This document shows positions 24,734 to 36,228 of a stretch of 64,000 nucleotides of DNA, piece after piece. Location: positions 184,416 through 248,415 of the forward strand of contig VZRN01006387.1 in the NCBI GenBank assembly GCA_013397935.1. The letters run 5' to 3'. How positions within the stretch are numbered: the first letter of the stretch is position 1; each line of letters opens with the position of its first letter. A model generated the notes under the pieces. That model did no database searches, was not told the DNA's origin, and saw nothing but the letters and a program-made list of their open reading frames with translations. The position numbers and the translations under genes were made by a program. This DNA is from Dasyornis broadbenti (lineage: Eukaryota > Chordata > Aves > Passeriformes > Dasyornithidae).

Positions 24734-27329
24734 AGATAGGACTTATTGGTTACCTATTTTTGTGAATTATTAGCCTGCAGGCTGCACATAGTACATATAT
24801 TTTATTAAAGAAACTAATTTTCCTAGAAAATAAGTCTTAGGGTAGACCTGAACCATAGTGAATATTCCAGCTGTTCAAATTGATTTTATCTCCATGAAAA
24901 GAATTCAGGCCTCTATTTATTTTTTTCAGCTATGCTGCTGCTACTGAATGAGAGAGCTGTGACTCCACGTGTTATGTATGTGCACCCATTCAACAACCAG
25001 ATTATTGACATTCCAGTCCCCTTAGTCTTTAGACAATATCTCCAGTGGGAAACTTCCCTTTGTGGTGATGGAATATTAGATCAGACCGTGTGGTCATGAT
25101 CAATCCATGAAATGAAGCCAAACACAAAGGAATTGTTTTTAAACATATGTTGAACAATTTATCTGAGGGCATTGCAAAAACTGAACAAAGGTGAAATTTG
25201 GAGAAGAAAAATACGTTGTTTGGCCTCAAATATATCAGGCATAGCCATGAACCCACCTTATGGGTAGATGTGTGCACCTACACACACTTGCATGCATGCA
25301 CAGGGCTAGGTATGTGCACACAGATATCCATGTGCATATAAATAGTTTTATGGCAGGTGCCTCCAAATGGCAGTGCTCCCACAGAATTCCCAGTTCTGTT
25401 TCTTGGCATGAAAGCAGACTTTCCTGCCATGTAAAGACATGCTGTTACGCTCTTATGAGTTTTAATTTTCTGGCTAATTGTTGACAGAAGATCATGAAAT
25501 CTCAGGGCACCCAGTCAACCCTGAGACTGTGAGGGAAAGTGAGGAGCCCAGACACACTTAGCAGCTCTTAATAACTTGTTGAATCTGAACGTCTGTCAAC
25601 TCTGGCCTTTATTCTTTCCCTAAATCTGCGCTTGGAGCTGTTTTCTGTGTTGAGACATCTTGGGAGCCAACAACCAGCATGAAAGGAAGGATTGCTCTGC
25701 CCATCCTTGTAATCCCCTCTCTATGGGAGAGGTGTGGACATCTAAATAAAGAAAATTGCACTTTGTATGTCACCAGGCTCCTCATCCATCATGCTGCTCA
25801 GCCAAAATGTGTGCATATATGCCTCCAGTGAGCTATCTATGGGGGAACAGAAAAGAGAGCAGGAGGGATTGCCACGTCTGCCCGGTTTCTAAGAAAGCAA
25901 TGGACTTCCAGCCTAGGGGAGAAAAGGGTTCTGATTAGAGCACCACAGCCCTTTCTGATTCATTGCCTTGGAGAAGTGAGAGCAGCTTTGGCATATTCCC
26001 CTACTATTGTGTGCCAGCTCTGAGAGAAGCCACACTGAGAAGCCTGGGGCCGTACACCGTAAGCAAAAAATATAATCTACCGCAGTAATTGCTTCTTGTT
26101 AGTGCAGCTCAAACCCACAGACTGCAAAAGGTTAAGCTTTTGGTATAAAACTTAAATAGAGACTGTCATGTTTTTCTCTCATAATTACAGTACTGTCCTG
26201 TTTAGTTTGTTGTTTAAATCCTCATCTTGCCAGTGTCTGAGACTTCTGCAGAAGTCTGAACTTGAGAGAAGATTTCTGGTGTCAAATTCATTTTGAGAGT
26301 AGCCATTTATTTTGTTTTGTTGGGGGGTTGTTGTTTTTGGTTATTGATTTTTTTAAAAAAATTATTATTACTGTCTTCACTGGAATCAGCCTGCATCTGA
26401 CATGCAGAAACACACACCCATGATGTTGCATATGTTCATGAAACAATATTGTAGCCACATGCCAAGGAGAAGGTCAAGTCCTGAGGCCATGACCCCGTGG
26501 GTTTGCATGTGAACACCTTCACTGTGGGAGCACACCTGAAAGCACTGGAACAGGGCTCCAGGCTCTCTCTAGGGAGGCCACAGAGAAGCCACAGCCCCAG
26601 TCTTGCCTGGGCTCTGAATAGAAAGAAGATTCTTCAAGCATGGCTAACACCATCCCAAAAGCCTCTACGCTCAACCAACTTGGGGAACTCACCACCACTA
26701 GACAGACTTGAAACCAAGGTGGCAGTGCTATTCAAAATATGGCTCTGAAGAACACCACAGAAACATCCAGAAGCACCTTAGCTTGCATAAAAATATGTGC
26801 ATAGGGAAAGTAGCACTGAATTTACATTCCTAACAGGCAGATTTCTGTGGTCTACTCTCATTAACAAATTGCCTTAAAAGGCAGTGAAACAGTTAACCAA
26901 GGCGACAGCTCCCTGCAGAAACTGTGCATAAAAAATGTACAAATGTTGTTTTCCTTCTCTGTATCAGTTTGTGTCCCAATGAACTGCTATAAATTATTCT
27001 GCAATACAGATTCTGAGTAGTACAGTTAAGCTCATCCCAGATAAGAAAGGTTTGTTGTTTGCAAAGATGTCATGGTTTTACCCACAGTAATAATGTATCC
27101 CTAGACACAGGAATCTCAGCCTGCTCGTGTGAATCCTCGTGATTTGCTACAGTAGGAAAATATCGGAGTTAAAGATGGGTCAGAAGATGTCGAGTGAGTG
27201 ATCAGCAATTCAGTCTCCTGAACTAACCTCTGGAAACCATTGTACCAAGCTCAGGGGTGAAACAAAAGTTCATCTTGAGCCGTTTCAGCACGACCTAAAC
27301 TGTGCTGTTCAAGCTGTACAGACAGTGGG

Positions 27330-27720
27330 AAAGCATTTCATAGCAATTTCTGTAATTAAAAAATATTGTCATTTAACAAACTTCAAACAGATTCCATTTT
27401 CCAATGACAATTTTTGTGAAGCAACTAATTTAAGCACTTATCAGTATGACAAACAGGATATAAAACCAATTTGAGAGTGAATGAGATCTCTAAAAGCAAT
27501 TATTTTGCTAATGGTTAAGACAAGAATTTCCATAATAATTTTAATTAAACATACATTGTAAAAAGTCAAATAAAACGAATAATATTGGCAATTGTGCACC
27601 CACAAAAATGTATCAGACAATTTGCCCTTCTTTAAAGCAAGCAATTTAAAGACATTTGTTCACCTGCTCTATTCTTTTGCTTGAAGCTATTAAACATTGA
27701 GTTACACTGATCTGAGATTG
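27330..27720. other. Candidate conserved non-coding element rich in TAAT motifs
   Basis: A dense cluster of homeodomain-type cores: 'gtaattaaaa' near 27350, 'actaattta' near 27424, 'caattattttgctaatgg' near 27498, 'ataattttaattaaac' near 27535 and 'gaataatattggcaattg' near 27577. There is no repeat or simple sequence. This texture is common in vertebrate developmental enhancers. It is an inference from motif density only. Confidence 0.3.
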
Positions 27721-27899
27721 CAATCGTGTCTGGTGAGATGAAATGTGTTAGATTAGATTTACTGACTGGGGAGCCTGGATCACAACTGCTTTCTATTCAC
27801 ATCTGAATCTGAAATGATTCCTTTGAAAATCATTTTATGTACCTCAAACCTGATTCAATTCTCATTTATAAAGTGTTTTACAAAAGCATATCTCAGTGT

Positions 27900-28810
27900 C
27901 TAACCTCTGTCCTGACATCCCTTGCCAGATTTCTGCTCCACCAGAGGCTGCCGATTAGATTGGGTTCCTCAAGCTGGTCCATGCTCTCCTGAGCATCTCT
28001 CTTGCTGGTCTCTGCTTTGGTGGTGGTTGGTTCTGCCCCATCTTCCTCACTCCTACCCTTCCCTTTTGTGTCTCCTCTCCCTTTTCATGCCTGCCCTGCC
28101 TCCCAACAAATGGAACCAACCTCCACCTGCTTCTCTGTCATCCCTGTTGGGCACAGAGACTCTCGGGGAGCCCAAGACTTTGCTGATTTTCCTCTTACCC
28201 ATTACATCTTCCTGTAATTTTGCTGGCCTTCTAGCTAAATATTTTTTACCTATTTCCAGATAACTCTACATCATAATATTACCAAACCCTTCAATGCAGT
28301 TTTACCCTGCCACACTTTTACCTCACTATTTCCACTTTTGAGTCCCTTTCTTGAACTTTCTCCAAGTCACATCTCACAGTGCTTTCAAAGTTGCAGCATC
28401 ACCTTCCTCTGTTTTTTGGTGCCATTTCTATCTCACAACGTTCTCCTTCCCTCTTTTTGATACAAACAGGGACATCTGTGTTCCTCCCTTAGCACTGGCA
28501 GCCTTACCCCACATGATGCCTTTGCAGATCCTGTCCTTTCCTCTGAAGGAGGAAATTTGAATTTTTCACTTTCTTTTCATTTTTACTGCATTTAATGCCC
28601 CCAGTTAAATCATTGCTCTCCTATTGCACCTCCAAAAATGCCCGTCAGGATTTAGGGTGCCAGCACACTTTGACTGCTGACTGTCACATTGAGCAGCAGT
28701 TGTCACCTTACCCTACCAGTGCTGTCCACAGTCACCTCTTGCTGCTTGCCTCACGCCTACAAGACCTCGTTATCAGCACTCCGAGAGCCACCAGGACCCT
28801 TTGAGCCACC
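27900..28810. other. Pyrimidine-rich block on the + strand
   Basis: For about 900 bp the + strand is clearly enriched in C and T; hand-counted 60-bp lines at 28021, 28081, 28321 and 28441 give 80, 68, 72 and 67% pyrimidine. It is not a simple repeat. Open frames of up to 113 codons on the + strand have no domains. Confidence 0.6.
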
Positions 28811-30394
28811 AGGAGGGCCCATGTGTGAGCCAGTGGCCCCTGGCAAACATGGTGTAAGATAGCTAAGGTGGGAACTTAATTAACACAGTGTCTGTATTTA
28901 TACAGCTCCTAGCTGGGGACCTGACCCCAGAGTTCAGGTTTCCCAGAGGCTGAGGCACAATGACTGACAATAATACTAATCCCACAAATATCAGCAAGGG
29001 AATGTTTTTGATTACAATGCAGATGCTGGTGTTTGAACACAGGGTTTCAAAATCTGCTTGTACTGTAATTTTAAAGAAATGGTTATGCTGTGGAAGGCCC
29101 TTTGACCTGTCTATACCTGCTCCCAAAGTGATGTGAAATTCATCCCGTGCAGAAAAGCAGCACAATGAGCCAGTTAGACCCCCAAGACCCACAAAGGGTG
29201 AGTTATGTCCATAGAGCACCTACATGTTATGAAAGTATATTGCTGGAAAAAAAATACCGTAACTCTGTAACAGTCTCTTTGAACACAATATAAATGCTAC
29301 TGTGGACCACAGGGGTTAATCCATTACAACAAGGCAATTAGATTTAGTGACTGTTTGGAAGATAAAAGCAGCAAGTCATAATCAATCCTGAGAACCTAGA
29401 CATGATAAATTTCCATAATTTCCTCTTACTTCATAGATCTGAGCATGACAAAGCGAGTTAGGGTGGAGTGGTTACAGTCCCATGTCAGAAACGCAAGAGG
29501 AATTTTATTTTTATTAAAGAAGTTACATGTGAAAAAGGAGTCTTTCTCTCGCTCTCTTTCTGGCAGTCCCATTCCAGATGGTGGTACGTTTAGCCCTCAA
29601 ACATTTTGTCGATGCTTCTTGCTAAGCTTTGAATGTCAGTTTCTGGAGGAAGATGGGAACAAAGGACTTTTTTCCTGGTTCTGCTACAACCAGGACACTT
29701 CAAATTGAAGGTCCCATTCACTATCTTCTGGTTAAATCCTGCTCAGGATAGCTATTCTCTGCTTGCAGCTTGTTTCACCTACTGTGGTGAGTGGGAAAGC
29801 ACATTTCCAGTCTTGTCTAGAGGTGGTACATACTGTTATACACTGCCAGGTGCTTCCCAAGCCACACTTCAGCAGTGGACCAAACAATTTCTGCAGCTGA
29901 GAGTGGCAAATCCCCCAGTCATTCAGCATGGCCAAAACCCCAGGCCAGTGCAAAAGACTGGATCAAAGGAAAGCCATCCTGGTAGTTTGAGTTGTGCACC
30001 CATCGGTCCCCTCAGTAGCACAGGCCAGCTAACCCACCTGGAGGAGGATCCTGGCTCCCTGACAGTGTCCTCCAGCAACCTCTGTGTTGGCCTAAATTAG
30101 GTACCCGAGGTTGGATGCCTGCTTGGTGTAATTCCCCTGACCTCACTGCACTGTGATATGCCCACAAAGCAAAAGATCTAGTTCTCACTGGATATGGTAT
30201 CAAGGCAATGCCCTTGGAACGCTGATGTCTGTGCAGAGTGACTGCTCAGACTTTCTCTGGAGACTTGGGTGAGAGGGACAGAACTGCAAGTGCAAGGCAG
30301 TGCCACCCAGCACAGCACAGCTCCTCCTGGCAATTCCACCTGGGGCCAGGTAGCAGCTGGGGAGCAGGGATTTGAACACAGGCAGTGGCATTTA
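28811..30394. other. Unique non-coding DNA
   Basis: No repeat family is recognised with confidence. A 155-codon open frame at 29633-30100 on the + strand has no domain and overlaps open frames on the other strand. A 'gtgtaattcccctgacctca' string near 30125 resembles old reptile/bird repeat debris but cannot be assigned. Confidence 0.45.
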
Positions 30395-30455
30395 TCTCAG
30401 TTTTGGCTCTCCAAAAATTAGTGACCTAACCTAGGCAAGTCATTGAGATTCCTTA
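30395..30455 (-). mobile_element. Possible MIR-like relic
   Basis: 'ggctctccaaaaattagtga', then 'cctaacctaggcaagtcatt', follow the reverse complement of the MIR core ('ggctctgccactta...tgaccttgggcaagtca'). The match is short and diverged. Confidence 0.35.
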
Positions 30456-30487
30456 TGAACTCAGGAGGAAAAGATCAGAGAGGGATT

Positions 30488-30533
30488 AGAATCATAGAAG
30501 CATTCGTTTGGGAAAAACATTTAAGATCAGGAG
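30488..30533 (-). mobile_element. CR1 LINE, tail-only remnant
   Basis: 'agaatcatagaagcattc', then 'gtttgggaaaaacattt' and 'aagatcag', is the very 3' terminus of a CR1 in reverse orientation. About 46 bp remain. Confidence 0.7.
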
Positions 30534-33035
30534 TAGGCAGAGATTACTGAGGGATAAAATAACCCTAAATAGGGGGGATTAATGAACTGTGAAGGTGCTA
30601 ACCATACAAAGAGAAAAAACAACTTGTTTTAAAAAAATTAAGTTTTAAAGAGTTAAAGTGAGATAAATATAACTCTTTAAATCTCTAACAAGCTAAAAGA
30701 AAAAAAAAATTAGATAAGATACCTGAAATTGTTTGATCTGTCCAACAACTAAATAGAGTCCTGCTCCCCTTTTTCCCATTTCCCAAAAGAAAGCTCCAAA
30801 TTAAACAGGTTGGGCAGAACCCAGGTATTTTCCTGGCACTTTGTAGAGAAATTAGTTCAGAAACACCACACAGGAATTCTCAGGAAGAACAACTGACCCG
30901 GTTGGGCAACCTTACTTTTTCCTAGGAGAATAAGAGAGCTGTCTTCTTCAGTGAGCCCCCAGCTCGGCACCCCAGGAGGTGCAAACCAAAAAGGTGACAC
31001 AACTCTAAAACTGAATAAGCAGCATCCCCCTCCTTCGCCACCCACTCAGCAGACCCAGCAATGTGCATCTGCTGGCAACATTTGGATCAGGAGAACTGGG
31101 ATGAGCCACCTCCCTGGCGGTGCTATTACTCAGTGCTTTAAGTGACACATAATCCCCTGTTTGACAACTGGCCTGCATGTCTGTGGTGATGTGACCAGCT
31201 AACAGCAGTTCAAGCATTCCTCTGCTGTGTGTAGCTTATTAGGGCTTTCAGCATTTTTTCTTATTAATATAAAAATATGTGAGGAGGAAGAACATGGTAG
31301 CAATTAAGTGCAGCCATGAATTTTATGAACAGCATGCTGGAAACCACATTAATGATTTCATCAAGGCTAAGTGCACACATCAGCCCAGTGATATTTGCTT
31401 CTTAAAATAAATGTAGTGCTCAGGAAAGATGCCCAGCTGACAGCCATGAGGACCAAATTGCCCTCCCAGCTACAGAAAAGACACGGTGAAAGCAGCAGTG
31501 GGATATACCTCACTGCATTGCCATGCACATGTGGGCCCCAAGTGTGTTGCAGAAGGGTCACCTCTAGACTGGCAGAATAATTCAATATTACATCCTTTGC
31601 TGCTTATCTGCGCTTGGAAGAGGTTCCTGTTTACGCCAGCAGTAAGAGGATCTTTAGTGCTACAGTAACCAGAGCCTGGATTCTCCTCTGAACAGCAGCA
31701 CAACAAATCAAATTGCATTTCTCCAAGCATCAGCATCATTTCAGTGCACCTCATTGCCTGGTAGGAACTAGAGGCTCTGAGCGGCCCATGAATTTAATCT
31801 TTGTTGTCTATTTGCTGTTTTTTTCTAATATATTCACACCTTTTTTCCCCCTGAGTTTGGAAGATGTTTACAATAAATGTCTCTAAAGCTTCCCTATTTT
31901 CATTACTGTGGTTCCCTTCTTAAACAACTCCTTCACCACACTGTTTAAAGATGACCGACTTGAAAAAAAAAGGTCTCATCCCAGTCCTTATCATTCTGAC
32001 CAGCAATGCCTCCGTGGCTTTTACTCCAGGGCTATCTGTTGGCTTTTTCTCATCCAGCTGATGGCCAATGGTCAGCTCTATCCCACTGGATGATTTATTC
32101 CAGCTCCAGACACCAGACACCTCCCACTGCATTGGTAGGGGTGGACACTCTCAGGCTACTCTGATGAACGGTTGGGTTTTGAATGCAGAAAAGTGGGGGG
32201 TTTTCAGATTGTTGGCTTTTTAATGGAAAAAGCCACTTTTAACGCAGTTTATGCAGAGAGAACAGTGAGGTCCAGGTCTCACGCAACAACAAAAAATGTT
32301 TCAGACAACCCCAACCGCAAAATTCATATCCAATTCAGGATTTGAACATCCACAAGCTTTGTCCTTGGTTGTGAAATTCAGCTCAGATTCTCATGGCAAA
32401 TGCTTTCTAAGGCCAGTGTCATAACTGGACCCAAGCCATCCTCTGCTAGGAACTGAATCACTGCACATAGAAAAGTGGAAAATTCTCAAGTGAAGAAAAA
32501 AATACAGAAAAAAAAGCTAATGGATAACCCTTTTAGCAAAAGACTGTTACCCAGGTACTCCATCCATACCTCTTTAGGCTGCTTCACCCTATTTTTTTTA
32601 ACTTTTATTCCAACGCTAGTGAAATTTGTCACATTCTGGTTTTGCATAGGTAGTATTTCATGAGAAGATATTTGAGATAAAAAACAAAACCAAGTTTTGC
32701 CATGTTTTCTCCCTCATAGTGAAAGAACTAAAATAATAAAGAAAATGCAAACAAAGCTTTTCCAAACACATTAGAGGAAAGAACTTTTTAATAAACTGAA
32801 TAATGAATCCGTGAAATTCATTAATTTTAGGTAAGATTACCAAATATACCCGAGGACCTAAAACAAACAATTTATTTTAAAGCAATCTTATATGTGAGCA
32901 GAGCAGATTTATTCTGGAACAAAGGCCATCATTTAATTTCTCTATAAACTTTTATGGGTTTTAATGAAGTTAAGCAACTGAGGAAATCATTCTTCAGATA
33001 AGCCCAAGTAATTGTGTTCTCTTCACCAGAATTGC
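30534..33035. other. Unique AT-rich non-coding DNA
   Basis: No repeat family, RNA or coding region is recognised. Several short overlapping open frames on both strands (31366-31754) are without domains. Confidence 0.5.
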
Positions 33036-33598
33036 AAAATCACAGAACTGCTGGGTCTGGAAGGCACCTCTGAAGATTGCCCAATCCAAGCCTCTGCTCA
33101 GAGCAAGGTCACCTGCAGCGGGTTGCCTGGGACTGTGCCCAGTAGGATATTGGACATGTCCAAGGAGACGTCCCTGGGCAACCTGTTCCTGTGTGTGAGC
33201 ACTCACCCAGTGAAAAAGGTTTCTCTCATGTTTAAGTTTTCCTTCCTCAGGCTGAAAAATCCCAGATCTTCAACATTCCTGTCCAACCAGGTGCCCCCCA
33301 GGCAGTACAGGTACATGGGATTGCTCCTACTCAGGGGCAGAACTTGGCATTTCCCGTTGCTGAACCTCATGAGGATGCTGGGGTGGTCCATTTTCTCCAC
33401 CCTATTGAGGCCCCTCTGAACAGCAGCACATCCATCTGGTCTATCAGCCACTCCTCCTGCTTTTGTATCAACTGCAGACTTGCTGAGGGCCCAATGTGTT
33501 CCCTCAACCAGGTCACTAACGAAGGTATTAAACACTGTTGGTCCTGGTATAAACCCCTGGTGCAAACCACCAGTGACTGGCCTCCAGCTGCATTTCAT
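33036..33598 (-). mobile_element. CR1 LINE with RT palm fragment fused to 3' end
   Basis: Read on the minus strand, 33589-33260 encodes a decayed reverse-transcriptase palm segment: SWRPVTGG at the start, then NTFVSDLVEG, then SAVDTKAGGVAD, then NGKCQVLPL. The family's catalytic F-A-D-D motif has become S-A-V-D, so the first Asp is lost (33470-33472). The open frame continues straight into LRKENLNMRETFFTG, which belongs near the ORF2 C-terminus. The intervening connection region, normally well over 100 residues, is missing. The 3' UTR and tail ('gcaaaatcacagaactgctg' on the + strand) follow to 33036. It is an internally deleted, inactive copy. Confidence 0.85.
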
Positions 33599-34917
33599 GG
33601 CACAAATCACAATGTTTTAAGCTTGATATATTGCATATACTTTGAATTTTCTCCTCTAAGTTCTACAGCACATGACTTTGCAAACGCTTGTATCTATATA
33701 TATGTATCTCTATCTATACATAAGTATATAACATATGTATATATATATTAAAATATACAGTTAAGTGGCTGGCTTTGGGACTACACATAGTCCTGATCAT
33801 TTTAGAGTTACTCTTGTGTGCAAGCCTGTACAGGATCAGAGCATTTGAAATAACCAATCTGGATCCCAACAAAAAATATGCATCTGACCTCAGGATGCTG
33901 GGCATCTCACAAACATAGCTGAGAATTATGTATGTCAGGAAACTTACATGGAGAAAGATTAGAAATGGAAACTATGAATATTTAAGTGTCTCCTTGGGTT
34001 TTTTAATGTAAATTTCACTGAGGCCAATCTCTTCAGTCCATGTTTTTTTTAAAAAACATTTCCATACCTCTCAAAGTATCTAAGGTATGTTAATAGCCAG
34101 CTTTTATGCAACACAAGCAAAACGACACTATTTCAACATATCAGAGTTCCTGCTTAGCAAAAATGTTACCTTTCCAAGGTTTTTCACATTTTTTTTTTTT
34201 CTTAAGTAAGGTCTCTTCCTGCGTCTTTTCTGAATTAAAAAAGGAAGGGCAAAGGTGGGTGATGAAATGTGCTGTGAAACACAGTTATATATGAGGAACC
34301 AGGCATGTAATGTGTATTTTCATAACGTTCCCAGCAGCAGCCAAACTTCCACTTCAGAAGAGCTAGCCTTTCACATTTCTTTTCTTCTATGGGAGGGAAG
34401 ATTTCCAGCTCTGTGTTTAGTTTCCATATCATGCTTTTGCTGGAAATGTCCTCTTTCCATACAGTACCTCTGAGTCATGGCTCAACGGGAACGCTGACTA
34501 TAATCTCCTCTTGACATTAAGATGTTGCTGAGCGACCAGAGGATATTTCAAGCAGTGGAATTCATGTTCAGCCACATGTTTGGGCTGACGACCAGTTAAA
34601 CCTTGCTAGGGCAATATTTTTCTATGCCGTTAGTTTTTATACCAAACAAGGTCTGTAGTAACTGGATGCCCCAATTGAGCAAAGCTGTTTACAAGAAATA
34701 AATCACTCCTGGCATTAAGAAAACACAAAGCCCATGACTTGAAAGCACAGCATCACTCAGATCTTTATTTCTCATAAATCTGATCTCCAACCATGTGCAT
34801 TCTCCTATACAGTGACTTTGAGTTGTGGGCAGTGCATTTCCATAACCCTTTATTGCCATGCTTACCTAATCTTGCAGACTTATTTAGCTGTAAATGCATA
34901 AGCCGCCATTTCACTGC
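33599..34917. other. Unique AT-rich non-coding DNA
   Basis: Nothing is recognised apart from the TA-rich tract and a T-run at 34190-34201. Confidence 0.5.
33691..33758. repeat. TA-rich microsatellite
   Basis: Imperfect 'tatcta' and 'tatata' units including 'gtatatatatatt'. About 68 bp. Confidence 0.85.
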
Positions 34918-35725
34918 TCAAAAAAGGAAAAAAATTGCAGGTGAAGACCTGACACGAGGCAGAAATTTTATTTGCTTAATAAACCAAACCTTAATTCTCA
35001 TGCAAAATCCCCAGCGATGCACGAGGACCAAAATTTGGCGCTGAGAACAATGTGTGGCTGGTGCAAACCCCTGGCGCTCCTGAGTTTCAGGTCCTCTTTC
35101 TACCAGCCCGCAGAGGATATGAGTTATTACAGCTCCTGGCGTGGCTTTCCGCTCTGGAGGCTCTTGAGTTGCACCCTGACGTGTCAGGTAAGCAGGACCC
35201 GTCTGACACTTGTGAGCCTCAGAGCCTGGTGCTGCAGACGAGCTTCCTCCGAGCAGAGGGGGAGTGCAATCCCTGGCGATGCGGAGCTCAGTTTTCAGAC
35301 AGATTTCAGACCAGAAGGTGGTTGTTCCATTTTGTTTCTGGAGCAGCACCCTCAGTTTTACAAGCCCCAGGGAACAGCTGCTCCCAGCAGAGCGCACTGA
35401 GCATAGGCTTGGAAGGAAAAAAGGAAACGGAGCCCAGCACCTTGCTTGCTTCCCTCTCCATCACAGGAAGGTGAAAGCAGAGTGCTGGACCAGAGCTGGA
35501 AATCAACCTCAAACCCACAAGATTACAGCCCTGCCCGTGTCCATTTTTGCATCAAAGTGTCAGTGGATGTGTACAAGCACAAGGCCATCTCAATCCCTCT
35601 ACCTTCCAGTGAAAGATCAGATGATTCTGGAGAGGCTACAGAGGCTGATACTCCTTAGAAGAGATTTTTTTCCAAGGTGGAAGTTTCTCATCTCAGATGA
35701 AATTGATATTCAAACTTCTGCGTGA
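34918..35725. other. GC-richer patch with overlapping open frames and a possible 81-bp exon
   Basis: Open frames of 142, 140 and 153 codons on the + strand and 159 on the - strand overlap here, which is more than elsewhere in the window. On the + strand a pyrimidine run plus AG ('gtcctctttctaccag', ending 35106) is followed 81 bp later by a donor-like 'cag|gtaagc' (35185-35193). The 81-bp segment is a whole number of codons and is open in the frame reading PAEDMSYYSSWRG.... I recognise no domain. It could be an exon of a long non-coding RNA or small protein, or chance. Confidence 0.2.
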
Positions 35726-36145
35726 TACGTGTAGCTGTTAGTTCCTCTTTTACCATGTCAGGAAAACAGTACTTGCATTTTAGTGCCTGTAATCTCATCT
35801 CTCCCGACAGTTATCTTTCATCATCAGAGCCTGCTTCTTCCTCTCTCTCTGTACAAAAGTAGCATAAGAAAACCTTGATTTTTGACTCAGACCTCTAATT
35901 TCCTCACAGTGGAAAAGAAAAAAAAAGTTATTTTGAGACTTTAAACAAGTTCTCACGCAACAGAGCCGCACTTTTCTTTTTCTCATATAGGTTGTAAAAT
36001 GATATCGAAAGCAGATAGTTACTGCTCAAACCTAAAGTGTTTTACTTAAATGATACATATTACATGATTCATTGTTTTATATACACTTCCTTTGTTTTGA
36101 AACATTTTGTCAAATGTCCTAGGGGTTCTCAGCCCATTTTACTCA
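35726..36145. other. Unique non-coding DNA
   Basis: AT-rich, with no repeat family or gene recognised. Confidence 0.4.
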
Positions 36146-36228
36146 CCCTTTAAGATCATCAAGTCCTACCATTAACCCAGCCAAGTGCCAAGTCCACCAC
36201 TAAATTATGTCCCTAAGCACCACATCTA
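36146..36228 (-). mobile_element. CR1 LINE 3' UTR fragment
   Basis: 'taagatcatcaagtcctacc', 'attaacccagcc', 'aagtccaccactaaatta' and 'gtccctaagcaccacatcta' are the reverse complement of a CR1 3' UTR. The terminal 'attctgtg' repeats are missing, so the outer end has been lost. It is the same subfamily as 40301 and 60811. Confidence 0.8.

Larger units (their letters stand above)
21853..27329. other. Long unique non-coding stretch
   Basis: No CR1, LTR, RNA gene or coding region is recognised. It holds two low-complexity tracts (T/G-rich at 22634-22687 and poly-A at 24717-24733) and a CA/TG- and 'gcatgcat'-containing patch near 25270-25340. Confidence 0.5.

Noticed and set aside
27068..27310. 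'tgtcatggttttaccc' resembling the start of an avian LTR
   Set aside because: The following sequence does not match an LTR pattern and no end or target duplication is visible.
29633..30100. 155-codon plus-strand open frame
   Set aside because: No domain, no signal for a start, and overlapping frames on the other strand; best explained as chance.
35820..35930. Possible MIR-like segment ('acctctaatttcctcac')
   Set aside because: Only one short block; order and spacing of the other blocks are absent.
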